Source of the DNA: CAZUDO01 sp964618895
GTDB lineage: Bacteria; Desulfobacterota; Binatia; DP-6
Direction: 5' to 3'
NCBI GenBank assembly: GCA_964618895.1
Contig: CAZUDO010000062.1
Location: 1 to 40,571, forward strand
DNA: 40,571 bases
Below are positions 1-6,918 of this stretch, piece after piece. A program made the translations under genes and the position numbers. Below the pieces are notes generated by a model that was not told the origin of the DNA, did not search any database, and saw nothing but the letters and a program-made list of their open reading frames with translations. Within the stretch, counting starts at the first letter, position 1; the number at the start of each line of letters is the position of its first letter.

Positions 1-59
1 AACCGGCGCGCTACGAAAAGGCGGCACCCGCGCTTGAGTTTCCCGGGCGGTGTCAACAA

Positions 60-73
60 CCCCCCCCCCCCCC
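60..73. repeat. Homopolymer run of 14 C
   Basis: Fourteen consecutive C residues lie immediately before the PIN-toxin fragment. The run could be a genuine slippage-prone tract inside decayed DNA or a place where the assembled length is unreliable. The 59 bases to its left show no gene I can defend; one forward frame (from base 3) reads without a stop but is too short to name. Confidence 0.9.
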
Positions 74-76
74 GAT

Positions 77-136
77 GCAGTGGCGGCTGGCAGCCTGCCC
101 ATCGCGCACCACGACCCCTTCGATCGCCTGCTGATG
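77..136 (+). pseudogene. C-terminal fragment of a PIN-domain (VapC-like) toxin
   Basis: About 20 codons read GSLPIAHHDPFDRLL, the conserved C-terminal stretch of PIN-domain ribonucleases (usual form: LPLxHRDPFDRLLxAQA). The HxDPFDR motif carries a conserved acidic residue of the family. Nothing recognisable precedes it across the C14 run, and the frame passes into unrelated sequence at about base 137, where antisense metallo-hydrolase sequence begins. It is a remnant with no activity expected. Identification rests on one motif. Confidence 0.55.
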
Positions 137-194
137 TGCTGCGCGGGCACACGGTGTGCCTGGACGCCGCGGACCTGGCGCGACTCCCACAAGT
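137..194 (-). pseudogene. Duplicated scrap of the neighbouring MBL-fold hydrolase
   Basis: On the minus strand this stretch translates to LWESRQVRGVQAHRVPAQH. This closely matches WWESRQVGGVRVHCVPAQH inside the intact MBL-fold hydrolase at 639-1601. At DNA level, 137-194 aligns with 1042-1099 without gaps and about 50 of 58 bases agree by my count. It is therefore a diverged partial copy about 900 bp from the full gene and in the same orientation. Homology stops abruptly next to the toxin fragment on one side and just before the antitoxin promoter on the other. Confidence 0.7.
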
Positions 195-222
195 TGACAC
201 CGACCTGTGCAGCCCATAGCTC
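194..222 (+). promoter_or_regulatory. Candidate sigma-70-type promoter for the antitoxin
   Basis: TTGACA at 194-199 is followed after 17 bases by TAGCTC at 217-222, just before the antitoxin ATG at 229. The -35 is a perfect consensus while the -10 is weak. If used, the leader would be almost absent. Confidence 0.3.
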
Positions 223-228
223 AGCTTC

Positions 229-501
229 ATGAAGCCCGTGAACGCGGTGACGTTGCGGCAGTCGCTCGGTCGCGTGCTGCGGCAGCTGGAGCGCGGGGGC
301 GAGCCGATCGTCGTCCAGCGGGGCCGGCGGCCGGCCGCGGTGCTCATCTCGCTGCGCGACTACCAGGAGCGGTTCGTCGACCGGGAACCGGATGCCCGCC
401 GCCGTGCGATCGTGGCGGCGCTCAAGGAGACCCGTTTCGAGAAGCCGGCGGGACAGACGACGCTCGACGTGCTGCGCGAGCTGCGCTCCGGGCGGACGTG
501 A
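229..501 (+). CDS. Type II antitoxin, Phd/YefM family (orphan)
   Basis: A 90-residue protein with the usual length and layout of Phd/YefM antitoxins. Residues 1-50 form the DNA-binding and dimerisation half, including LGRVLRQLERGGEPIVVQR, then the typical AVLISLRDYQ strand-helix. Residues 55-90 are the charged tail that normally wraps the toxin. Such antitoxins repress their own operon and neutralise a PIN or RelE-type nuclease. The toxin frame begins inside the last codons at GTG 498 (4-base overlap, the normal antitoxin-toxin arrangement) but is broken after about 14 codons. The antitoxin therefore now stands without a working partner in this window. The start ATG is internal to debris and has no clear ribosome site. 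Confidence 0.85.
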   Translation: MKPVNAVTLRQSLGRVLRQLERGGEPIVVQRGRRPAAVLISLRDYQERFVDREPDARRRAIVAALKETRFEKPAGQTTLDVLRELRSGRT

Positions 502-570
502 ACGTCCTCGACGCGTCGGTCGCGCTGAAGTGGTTGTGTCGACGACGAGCCGCGCCGGCTTGAACCGCAC
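498..570 (+). pseudogene. Frameshifted, truncated PIN-domain toxin start
   Basis: From GTG 498 the reading is VNVLDASVALKWL, the classic first strand of PIN/VapC toxins with the catalytic Asp in position (LDAS). After Trp-Leu the frame runs to a stop at 561-563. Shifting one base near 537-538 restores VDDEPRRLE, which matches the usual family continuation (W-x-VxDEPxxxx). About 110 further residues of a normal toxin are absent, because the DNA beyond about 570 is the hairpin region and the 3' end of the opposing hydrolase. This is a frameshift combined with a deletion. The remaining catalytic acids of the family are missing. Confidence 0.75.
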
Positions 571-578
571 ACGGGCCC

Positions 579-608
579 CCGGGGCGCGCGCATCGTCACC
601 TGCCCCGG
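579..608 (-). terminator. Possible hairpin downstream of the MBL-fold hydrolase
   Basis: A perfect 7-bp inverted repeat (CCGGGGC / GCCCCGG) with a 16-base loop lies about 30 bases past the stop of the minus-strand hydrolase. There is no U-tract, so terminator function is uncertain. Confidence 0.25.
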
Positions 609-638
609 AGTCCCCTCGGCCGGCACATGATGCACCGC

Positions 639-1601
639 TCACCAGCGCCGCGTGGCGCCGATCGGCGGCGTCCACAGCCGCTCCATCGCCACGCCGCGGC
701 GCACCCCCTCGGCGTGAAAGCGCCGTGGCGGCTCGTCGAGCGGCTCCTCGGTCAGCTCGAAGGTCCCGTAGTGGATGCCGAGCACGTTGGTCGCCCGGAG
801 ATCGGCGGCGGCACGCACGGCCTCTTCGGGATCCAGATGGAACGGCCGCATCATGGCCGCCGGGGCATAGGCGCCGATGGGCAGCGCCGCCAGCCCGATT
901 GGCCCCAGGCGCGTGCCGATCTCGCCGAAGCCGGCGAAGTCGCCGGTGTCGCCCGCGAAGTAGAAGCGCCGCGTCGGCCCGACCACCACCCAGCCGCCCC
1001 ACAGGGTGTCGTTGTGGTCGAACAACGTACGCTGGCTCCAGTGCTGCGCGGGCACGCAGTGTACCCGCACGCCGCCGACCTGCCGCGACTCCCACCAGTC
1101 GAGCTCCTCCACCGGCCCGATGCCGGCCTCGCGCAGCAGTGCGCCCAGCCGCAGCGGGACCAGGAAGCGGGTGGTGCCGTTGGCGAGCGCGCGCAGCGTC
1201 GGTACGTCCATATGATCGTAGTGCGAGTGCGAGATCACCACGAAGTCGATTGGCGGCAGGGCCCCGAGCGCCACCCCGGGCGGCACGAACCGGCGCGGGC
1301 CCACGAAGTCGACCGGGCTGGCGGTGTCCGACCAGGTGGGGTCGGTCAGGAAGGTGACGTGGTCCATCTGCACCAGCACCGTCGCGTGCCCGATCCAGGT
1401 GGCGGTGGGTACGCTGTGGTGCGCGTTGTCGCGCAGAAAGGTACCGTCGTTGGGGACCGTCGGCGGCGCGCCGGACCCGTCGCGCCACCAGCGGCCGGCG
1501 ATCATGCGGACGAAGAAGGGCACCGTCACGCCGGGGCCGGCGCGTTCTACGACGGGTACGTTCTCGAATCCCGACCCGGTATGATGCGGCGGCTGCGGCA
1601 T
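639..1601 (-). CDS. MBL-fold metallo-hydrolase (NAPE-PLD / RomA-like)
   Basis: A 320-residue metallo-beta-lactamase-fold hydrolase. The signature HSHYDHMD binds two metals, and the later strands carry VHCVPAQHWS, YFAGDTGD and the terminal GIHYGTF histidine. This is the set found in N-acyl-phosphatidylethanolamine phospholipase D-like and RomA/UlaG-type proteins. The start at 1601 is preferred over an in-frame start at 1733. A strong GGAGG stands just upstream of 1601, and MPQPPHHTGSGF is the usual beginning of this family. The longer form would add a poorly conserved arginine-rich segment. The substrate cannot be predicted; relatives act on phospholipid-like or lactone substrates. A partial copy of its middle lies at 137-194. 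Confidence 0.85.
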   Translation of the reverse strand: MPQPPHHTGSGFENVPVVERAGPGVTVPFFVRMIAGRWWRDGSGAPPTVPNDGTFLRDNAHHSVPTATWIGHATVLVQMDHVTFLTDPTWSDTASPVDFVGPRRFVPPGVALGALPPIDFVVISHSHYDHMDVPTLRALANGTTRFLVPLRLGALLREAGIGPVEELDWWESRQVGGVRVHCVPAQHWSQRTLFDHNDTLWGGWVVVGPTRRFYFAGDTGDFAGFGEIGTRLGPIGLAALPIGAYAPAAMMRPFHLDPEEAVRAAADLRATNVLGIHYGTFELTEEPLDEPPRRFHAEGVRRGVAMERLWTPPIGATRRW

Positions 1602-1783
1602 AGCGGACGACCCCCCTCCCAAGACGCTGGCGATCAGGAACGCGGTGCAGGTGCGGCGGCGGACGATGGCCGCATGATGCCGCGGGCGTTCCGGCGACGC
1701 CACTGCGGGGTGCTCGGGTCCGCCCCCGTGCACGGCAGTCCTTTCCTTGCGCGCCCCGGCCTCGACGCGCTAGGTCCGGAGCC

Positions 1784-3106
1784 ATGGCGAACCGCCTCCT
1801 GGTCGCATGCCTCGTCCTGCTCGGGGCGGGTACCGCGCACGCCCTCACCGTGCTCACGGCCGGCAAACACGCCGTGTTCCGCACCGACTCGGCGCTGGTC
1901 CGCATCGGCAAGGACCGGGCCCTCGCCACGGTGCTCGACCCGACCTGCGCCTCCGGCCTCGCGACGACGTTCCAGGTCGGCGCCTACCTGCAGTCGACCT
2001 GGCGCCTGGCGTCGTCGCCCGAGGTGACGCTGCCGTGCGACAAGTGGCGGAAGACACGCGCCGGCTACGCGTATGAGGACGACGCCGGTACCAGCGGGGG
2101 GGTCCAGCGCATCACCTACACGCCGAAGAAGCTCGTCATCCAGTTGGGCGGTAGCGGCTATGCCGCCCCCGCCGGTCCGGTGGGGTACATCGAGACCTGG
2201 CTCACGCTCGGCACCACGCGGCTGCTGGCGCGCTTCCACGGGTTCCGCCAGAACACCGCCACCCGCCTGGTGACGCAGAAGCCTTCCGCCGCCGGCGCCG
2301 AGGGCGAGGCCGGCTTCTGGGACGTGATCCTAGGCGACGACAACTCGGAGGCGCGCCAGCAGGCCACCATTGCGGCCCTCACCAAGGCCGTCCGGCGGAG
2401 CAAGCGCGACGGCCGCTCGTACTTCCTCCTCGGCATGATCCACCTCTACCGCTTCGGGGTGCGCACGCCGGACTGGCGCGCGGTCACCGACGAGGCCAAG
2501 GGCGAGATCCGGGCGGCCGACGTGGCGTTCGACAAGGCGGTCCCGCTCCTGTGGAACGGCCAGGTCGGCGACTCGCGCGTGCCTGGCTTCGCGGCTGCGA
2601 CCAAGTTCGCACGCGGCATCGCGGAGGGAGACACCGCGCTCGCCGACGCCGGCTACGCGGCGCTCGACGTTGCCATCGCCGTGAACGGCTTCTTCAACGC
2701 CTTCGACCTGATCCCGGTGATCCAGGCCGTCCCGCGGACGGATCCCCGCTTCCAGCCGTCGCTCGACAAGATCCGGGCATACCTGAGCAACCCTGAGGTC
2801 GGCCGGTGCGTCAACGACCAACCCGAGCTCTGCAACAACCGCGGCTTCGCGCCGCGCAACCTGAGCGGCACGCTCCTCCTCTTCGGCGACGTGAACGCCA
2901 AGGCGGGCGACGCCGCGGCGGCGAAGTCGCTCTACGATCTGGCGGCGCTCTTCAACGACCCGACGTACGAGTTCGCGTCCCTGGTCACGGCGCGCCAGCA
3001 GGACGTGAACGCACGCGTCGCACGCTACCTGGACGACGACCCCGCCAACGACGATCCGATCGTCGGCGCGGGCGAGCAGACCTGCGCCACCTGCCATCAC
3101 CGGTAG
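1784..3106 (+). CDS. Secreted protein with C-terminal CX2CH heme motif
   Basis: A 440-residue exported protein. Residues 1-20 form a signal peptide ending AHA. Residues about 21-165 form a beta-rich domain with a Cys-containing strand (LPCDKWRKT) and a Gly-rich GGSGYAAP turn, resembling the extracellular beta modules of other secreted proteins in this window. Residues about 185-430 are helical, with tetratricopeptide-like character around SYFLLGMIHLYRF and paired alanine-rich helices. The last residues read CATCH (434-438), a complete CX2CH motif placed at the very C-terminus, which is an unusual position for a heme site. No axial-ligand domain follows, so covalent heme is possible but unproven. 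Function unknown. Confidence 0.75.
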   Translation: MANRLLVACLVLLGAGTAHALTVLTAGKHAVFRTDSALVRIGKDRALATVLDPTCASGLATTFQVGAYLQSTWRLASSPEVTLPCDKWRKTRAGYAYEDDAGTSGGVQRITYTPKKLVIQLGGSGYAAPAGPVGYIETWLTLGTTRLLARFHGFRQNTATRLVTQKPSAAGAEGEAGFWDVILGDDNSEARQQATIAALTKAVRRSKRDGRSYFLLGMIHLYRFGVRTPDWRAVTDEAKGEIRAADVAFDKAVPLLWNGQVGDSRVPGFAAATKFARGIAEGDTALADAGYAALDVAIAVNGFFNAFDLIPVIQAVPRTDPRFQPSLDKIRAYLSNPEVGRCVNDQPELCNNRGFAPRNLSGTLLLFGDVNAKAGDAAAAKSLYDLAALFNDPTYEFASLVTARQQDVNARVARYLDDDPANDDPIVGAGEQTCATCHHR

Positions 3107-3108
3107 CC

Positions 3109-3561
3109 GTGTCGGACATCGGGCTGACGCACGTCGCCTTCCTGACCGGCGACCTCGAGCGGAGCGTCGCTTTCTACCGCAAATACGCGCGCATGGAGAT
3201 CGTCCACCAGCGCGACGCCGCCCGCGCGCGGGTGGCGTGGGTGAGCGATCGAACGCGCCCCTTCGTGATCGTCCTCATCCAGCTGCCCTGGTTCGTGCCG
3301 CGGCCGATCTTTCATCTGGCCGGCCGCCTGCTGCGCCAGCTCACCCGCTTCGAGCACCTGGGTGTGGGCTGCGCGAGCCGCGAGGAGGTCGACCGCCTGG
3401 CCAACGAAGCACGCGCCGACGGCTGTCTGGATCGCGGCCCGACCGACTCCGGTCCGCCGGTCGGCTACTGGGCTTTCATCCTCGACCCGGACGGGCACAC
3501 GCTGGAGGTGTCGTACGGGCAGGAGGTGGGGTTGACGGTCACGCACGCCGGCGCGGGGTGA
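3109..3561 (+). CDS. VOC-superfamily protein (glyoxalase/dioxygenase fold)
   Basis: A 150-residue vicinal-oxygen-chelate protein starting at GTG 3109, three bases after the previous stop. Two beta-alpha-beta-beta-beta modules are visible. The first opens with GLTHVAFLTGDLERSVAFY and the second with RFEHLGVGC. The metal ligands expected for the family are present: His in THV, His in FEHLG and Glu in HTLEVSY. FILDPDGHTLEVSYG is the typical closing motif. Such proteins are glyoxalases, fosfomycin-resistance-type transferases or extradiol-type enzymes; the substrate cannot be read from sequence. The tight spacing suggests co-transcription with the secreted heme-motif protein. Confidence 0.85.
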   Translation: MSDIGLTHVAFLTGDLERSVAFYRKYARMEIVHQRDAARARVAWVSDRTRPFVIVLIQLPWFVPRPIFHLAGRLLRQLTRFEHLGVGCASREEVDRLANEARADGCLDRGPTDSGPPVGYWAFILDPDGHTLEVSYGQEVGLTVTHAGAG

Positions 3562-3564
3562 CGC

Positions 3565-4344
3565 TCACCCGCGCACGAGCAGGGCCGCCGCCATCGCCAT
3601 GCCGACGCCGACCACGATCCAGTGCACCGCGGCGGCCGGCAACCGGCGCGCCGCGCGCGCGCCGGCGAAGCCGCCCACGATCTGCCCGGCGGTGAGCACG
3701 ACGGCATCGCTCCACTGCACCGCCCCCGAACCGATGAAGTAGACCGCGGCCACGGCGTTGATCAGGATGGCGTAGTAGTTGCGGAGGGCGATCATGCGAT
3801 GGATCGCTGTGAACCCCGACAGTGCCAGGCCGGCGAGCATCATGATCCCGATGCCGGCGCCGAAGTAGCCGCCGTACACCGACACCAGGAACTGGTACCC
3901 CAGAACCGGCAGCCAGCGCGGGGCCACGGGCGTTCCCCGGCCGTCGCCCTGCGTACGCAGGCCGGCGCGCGCGGCGACCGGCCCCGCCACCGCGAACAAC
4001 GCGGTCGCCAGCAGGATGAGGTAGGGAACCAGCCACTCGAACACCGGCGCCGGCGTGTGGAGGAGGAGCAGGGCGCCAAGGAGGCCGCCCGCAACCGATG
4101 GCAGCGTCCCGCGCACGATCCAGCGCCGGAGCCCGACCAGTTCCTGCCGGAAGCCGTGCAAGGCGGCGAACGATCCGGGCGACAGGGACACCGTGTTGGT
4201 GGCGTTGGCGAGGATGGGTTCGCGGCCGAGCCAGACGAGCACCGGAAAGGTGAGCAGCGACCCGCCCCCGGCGATGGCGTTCACCGCCCCCGCGACCAGC
4301 GCGGCAGCGAACAAGATGAGGGTGTCACCGGAGGAGGAGGGCAT
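3565..4344 (-). CDS. TauE/SafE-family sulfite/anion exporter
   Basis: A 259-residue integral membrane protein of the TauE/SafE (DUF81) family, with the start at 4344 (MPSSSGDTLIL). Upstream in-frame codons are not conserved in style. The first half shows AGAVNAIAGGGSLLTFPVL followed by NATNTVSLSPGSFAAL. These are the family hallmarks: a Gly-rich re-entrant segment, then the N-A-T-N motif. The second half repeats the pattern with VYGGYFGAGIGIMML and ALRNYYAILINA. About eight membrane segments fit the usual fold. Members export sulfite, sulfoacetate or related organosulfur anions; the specificity here is unknown. The gene converges on the VOC gene with 3 bases between them and is divergent from the radical SAM gene. 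Confidence 0.9.
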   Translation of the reverse strand: MPSSSGDTLILFAAALVAGAVNAIAGGGSLLTFPVLVWLGREPILANATNTVSLSPGSFAALHGFRQELVGLRRWIVRGTLPSVAGGLLGALLLLHTPAPVFEWLVPYLILLATALFAVAGPVAARAGLRTQGDGRGTPVAPRWLPVLGYQFLVSVYGGYFGAGIGIMMLAGLALSGFTAIHRMIALRNYYAILINAVAAVYFIGSGAVQWSDAVVLTAGQIVGGFAGARAARRLPAAAVHWIVVGVGMAMAAALLVRG

Positions 4345-4444
4345 GCCGGGGTCGCGCGGCGCCCCTGTGTAGGCCACCGCGGACCGGGGAACAAACGGTG
4401 CCGCCTTGCGGGTGCCGGCCCGGGTCGCCACAATCGCCGCCGCC

Positions 4445-5503
4445 ATGGCGCGGCCGGACACGCCCGGGCGCGGGACGACTGCCAACCCGCCCAATCGCTA
4501 CGACGAGCTCCACGTGGAGCTCGATGCGAGCGAGGACGAGGCCGGCGTGCCGCCCAGCCCGACGCGCTTCTACCGCGACACCAGCCGCACGATCCTGGCC
4601 GAGAACGACAGCCCCGATATCCCGTTCCGGTACTCGCTCAATCCCTACCGCGGCTGCGAGCACGGCTGCAATTACTGTTACGCGCGCCCGTCGCACGAAT
4701 ATCTCGGCTTCAGCGCCGGCCTCGACTTCGAGCGCCGCATCATGGTGAAGGAGGACGCGCCCGCGTTGCTGCGGAAGACGTTCCTCGCGCCCCGCTGGGA
4801 GCCACAGGTCGTGGCACTCTCGGGCAGCACCGACTCCTACCAGCCGGTGGAGCGTCGCCTGGGGATCACGCGCCGCTGTCTCGAGGTGTTCGCCGAGTTC
4901 CGGAATCCCGTCGCCGTGATCACCAAGTCGGCCCTGGTGGCGCGCGACGCCGACCTCCTGGGCGCGCTCGCGCGCGACGGCGCGGCGCACGTGTTCTGCT
5001 CGCTCACGACCCTCGACGCCGACCTCGCCCGACGCATGGAACCCCGGGCTGCCACGCCGGAGCGACGGCTCGAAGCGATCGCGGCGCTGACGGCCGCCGG
5101 GGTGCCGGTGGGGGTCATGATCGCGCCCGTGGTCCCGGGCCTGACCGACGCCGAGATCCCGCGCCTGCTCGAGGCGGCGGCACGGGCGGGGGCCCGCAGC
5201 GCCGGCTGGCTCCTGCTCCGCCTGCCGGCGCCCGTCGATCGGCTCTTCGACGGCTGGCTGAAGGAGCAGTACGCCGACCGGCGCAGCCGGGTCCTGGGAC
5301 GCATCCGTGAAACCCGCGCCGGGCGGCTCAGCGACAGCACCTTCGGCCGGCGCATGCGCGGCGAGGGCGAGTACGCCAAGCACATCGGCGCCCTGTTCGA
5401 TTTGACGGCCCGTAAACACGGCCTCGATCGGCGTCTGCCGGCGCTCGATGCGGGGGCGTTCCGGCGGCCGGCGCAGCCGGGGGACCAGCTCCCGCTGCTG
5501 TGA
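4445..5503 (+). CDS. PA0069-family radical SAM protein (SplB-like)
   Basis: A 352-residue radical SAM enzyme of the PA0069 / COG1533 group. The [4Fe-4S] ligands are C71, C75 and C78 in the motif CEHGCNYCYARPSHEYLG, a CX3CX2C arrangement whose ARPSHEYLG continuation is diagnostic of this subgroup. Downstream blocks include VALSGSTDSYQPVERRLG, typical of the barrel, and GVMIAPVVPGLTD. Residues 1-55 form the extension with FYRDTSRTILAENDSPDIPF, also typical of the subgroup. The start at 4445 is chosen because the extra upstream residues are alanine-rich and unlike relatives. Spore-photoproduct lyase is a distant cousin, but the biological reaction of PA0069 proteins is not established. Confidence 0.9.
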   Translation: MARPDTPGRGTTANPPNRYDELHVELDASEDEAGVPPSPTRFYRDTSRTILAENDSPDIPFRYSLNPYRGCEHGCNYCYARPSHEYLGFSAGLDFERRIMVKEDAPALLRKTFLAPRWEPQVVALSGSTDSYQPVERRLGITRRCLEVFAEFRNPVAVITKSALVARDADLLGALARDGAAHVFCSLTTLDADLARRMEPRAATPERRLEAIAALTAAGVPVGVMIAPVVPGLTDAEIPRLLEAAARAGARSAGWLLLRLPAPVDRLFDGWLKEQYADRRSRVLGRIRETRAGRLSDSTFGRRMRGEGEYAKHIGALFDLTARKHGLDRRLPALDAGAFRRPAQPGDQLPLL

Positions 5504-5522
5504 CCAGCGCCGGGTGCCCGCC

Positions 5523-5560
5523 GCAGCCCCCGGGCTGCACCGGCGCCGGTGGTGCAGCCC
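5523..5560. promoter_or_regulatory. Inverted-repeat cluster, likely activator (UAS) site
   Basis: Three copies of the heptamer GCAGCCC/GGGCTGC occur at 5523-5529, 5532-5538 and 5554-5560. The last two lie within a perfect 10-bp inverted repeat (GGGCTGCACC at 5532-5541, GGTGCAGCCC at 5551-5560) whose centre is itself palindromic. It lies about 55-90 bases upstream of a sigma-54 promoter, a normal position for an enhancer site bound by an NtrC-type activator. As an alternative it could be a stem-loop terminator for the radical SAM gene (20-30 bases past its stop), but no U-tract follows. Confidence 0.6.
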
Positions 5561-5613
5561 GCGGTGTGCGGCGACCGGGCGGTTTACCGGTGGGGGGTCC
5601 TTCTCCTACAATC

Positions 5614-5628
5614 TGGCACACCCCTTGC
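5614..5628 (+). promoter_or_regulatory. Sigma-54 (-24/-12) promoter
   Basis: TGGCAC, five bases, then TTGC gives the exact GG-N10-GC spacing of an RpoN promoter (consensus TGGCAC-N5-TTGC). Transcription would start near 5640, about a dozen bases before the kinase ATG at 5653. The operon encodes an activator with the GAFTGA sigma-54 contact motif, so autoactivation is the natural reading. Confidence 0.8.
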
Positions 5629-5652
5629 GTGAGGGGTCGAGGTGGGAAGCGG

Positions 5653-6909
5653 ATGATCCTGATCGGACTCGTCGTGGCGGTGGCGTTGTTCGTCCACCTC
5701 TGGCGGCGCCTGATGAGCGGCCGGTTGCGGATCGGCCAGCGGGCGGCCGCCTGCGCCGACGCGACCTGCGCGCGTCCCGCCGGTGCGCGCAGCTGGCACG
5801 AGGAGTGGCACCGCCAGTGGGCCGACAAATTCCGGCGCCAGGCGGAGGGGCGGATGCGGGACGTGGGACGCGAGGTCCGCCGGCACCGCCGCAACTTCGA
5901 GCGCTTGCTGCGTCAGGCCGAGCGCCTCGGCGTGAGCGTGAACGTCGGCGGAGTCACGGCCGCCGGCATCCCGGCGCCCATCCCCACCCGCCGCGACGCG
6001 GCCGAACTCGCCTTCTACATCCATCTGCTGTCGTACCTGGGCGGCGTGGCGTTGCTGGCGTTCATCAACCTGCTCACCACCCGCTATCCGTGGTTCCTCT
6101 GGCCCGCGCTCGGCTGGGGCTGCGGCGTATTCTCGCACTACGTGGGCGTGTTCGGCTCGCGCACCATCAGGGCGCGCTACTTCGACCCGGCGGTCGCGCG
6201 CGAGGTGCGGCGCGAGAAGGTGGTCATGCAGACCGAGAAGCAGGCCAGCATCGACGAGCTGTCGTCCACGCTCGCGCACGAGATCCGGAACCCGATCGCC
6301 GCGGCGAAGAGCCTGGTGCAGCAGATCGGCGAGGACCCGACGTCGGTCGAGACGCCCGAGTACGCACGCGTCGCGGTGGAGGAGCTCGACCGCGTCGAGC
6401 GCCGCATCTCGCACCTGCTGCGCTACGCGCGCGAAGAAGACTACACCTTCGCGCCCGTGAACCTGGCCACCGTGGTCGACGCCGCGCTCACCGAGATGCG
6501 CGCCAAGCTCGACACCGCCAAGGTGGCGGTGGCGCGCAATTACATCACCGGGCCGACCGTCCTGGCCGACGCCGACAAGCTCCGCCAGGTGTTCGCCAAC
6601 GTCCTCGACAACGCCATCGACGCCCTCGCGGCCGTGGCCGAGGGCCGACGCATCGACCTGTTCGTCGAGAACGGCAACGGCAACCGCCAGGCCACGGTCC
6701 GCATCCGCGACAACGGCTGCGGCATCCCCGCCGACAAGATCGACCGTGTCTTCAACCCGTTCTTCACCACCAAAGGCCACGGCACCGGCCTCGGCATGGC
6801 GATCGCCAAGAAGACCGTCGAGGCCCACGAAGGCACCATCGACCTGGTCAGCAACGCGGGCCACGGTGCCGAGTTCGTCGTCACCCTCCCGTTGCCAGCC
6901 AAGGGGTGA
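5653..6909 (+). CDS. Membrane sensor histidine kinase (2TM sensor)
   Basis: A 418-residue kinase, started at ATG 5653 behind GAGGTGGGAAG. Residues 2-16 are hydrophobic. A charged region up to about 105 is followed by two membrane helices at about 117-168, resembling the 2TM sensor domain. The HisKA segment carries STLAHEIRNPIAAAK with phospho-acceptor H209. The ATPase domain shows the N box (VLDNAIDAL), the G1 box (RDNGCGIP), the F box (FNPFFTTK) and the G2 box (GTGLGMAIAKKTVEAH). It would autophosphorylate and pass phosphate to the regulator encoded 9 bases downstream. The short membrane sensor with little periplasmic loop suggests it senses a membrane or intracellular cue. It is transcribed from the sigma-54 promoter at 5614. 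Confidence 0.92.
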   Translation: MILIGLVVAVALFVHLWRRLMSGRLRIGQRAAACADATCARPAGARSWHEEWHRQWADKFRRQAEGRMRDVGREVRRHRRNFERLLRQAERLGVSVNVGGVTAAGIPAPIPTRRDAAELAFYIHLLSYLGGVALLAFINLLTTRYPWFLWPALGWGCGVFSHYVGVFGSRTIRARYFDPAVAREVRREKVVMQTEKQASIDELSSTLAHEIRNPIAAAKSLVQQIGEDPTSVETPEYARVAVEELDRVERRISHLLRYAREEDYTFAPVNLATVVDAALTEMRAKLDTAKVAVARNYITGPTVLADADKLRQVFANVLDNAIDALAAVAEGRRIDLFVENGNGNRQATVRIRDNGCGIPADKIDRVFNPFFTTKGHGTGLGMAIAKKTVEAHEGTIDLVSNAGHGAEFVVTLPLPAKG

Positions 6910-6918
6910 TGGGACGCC

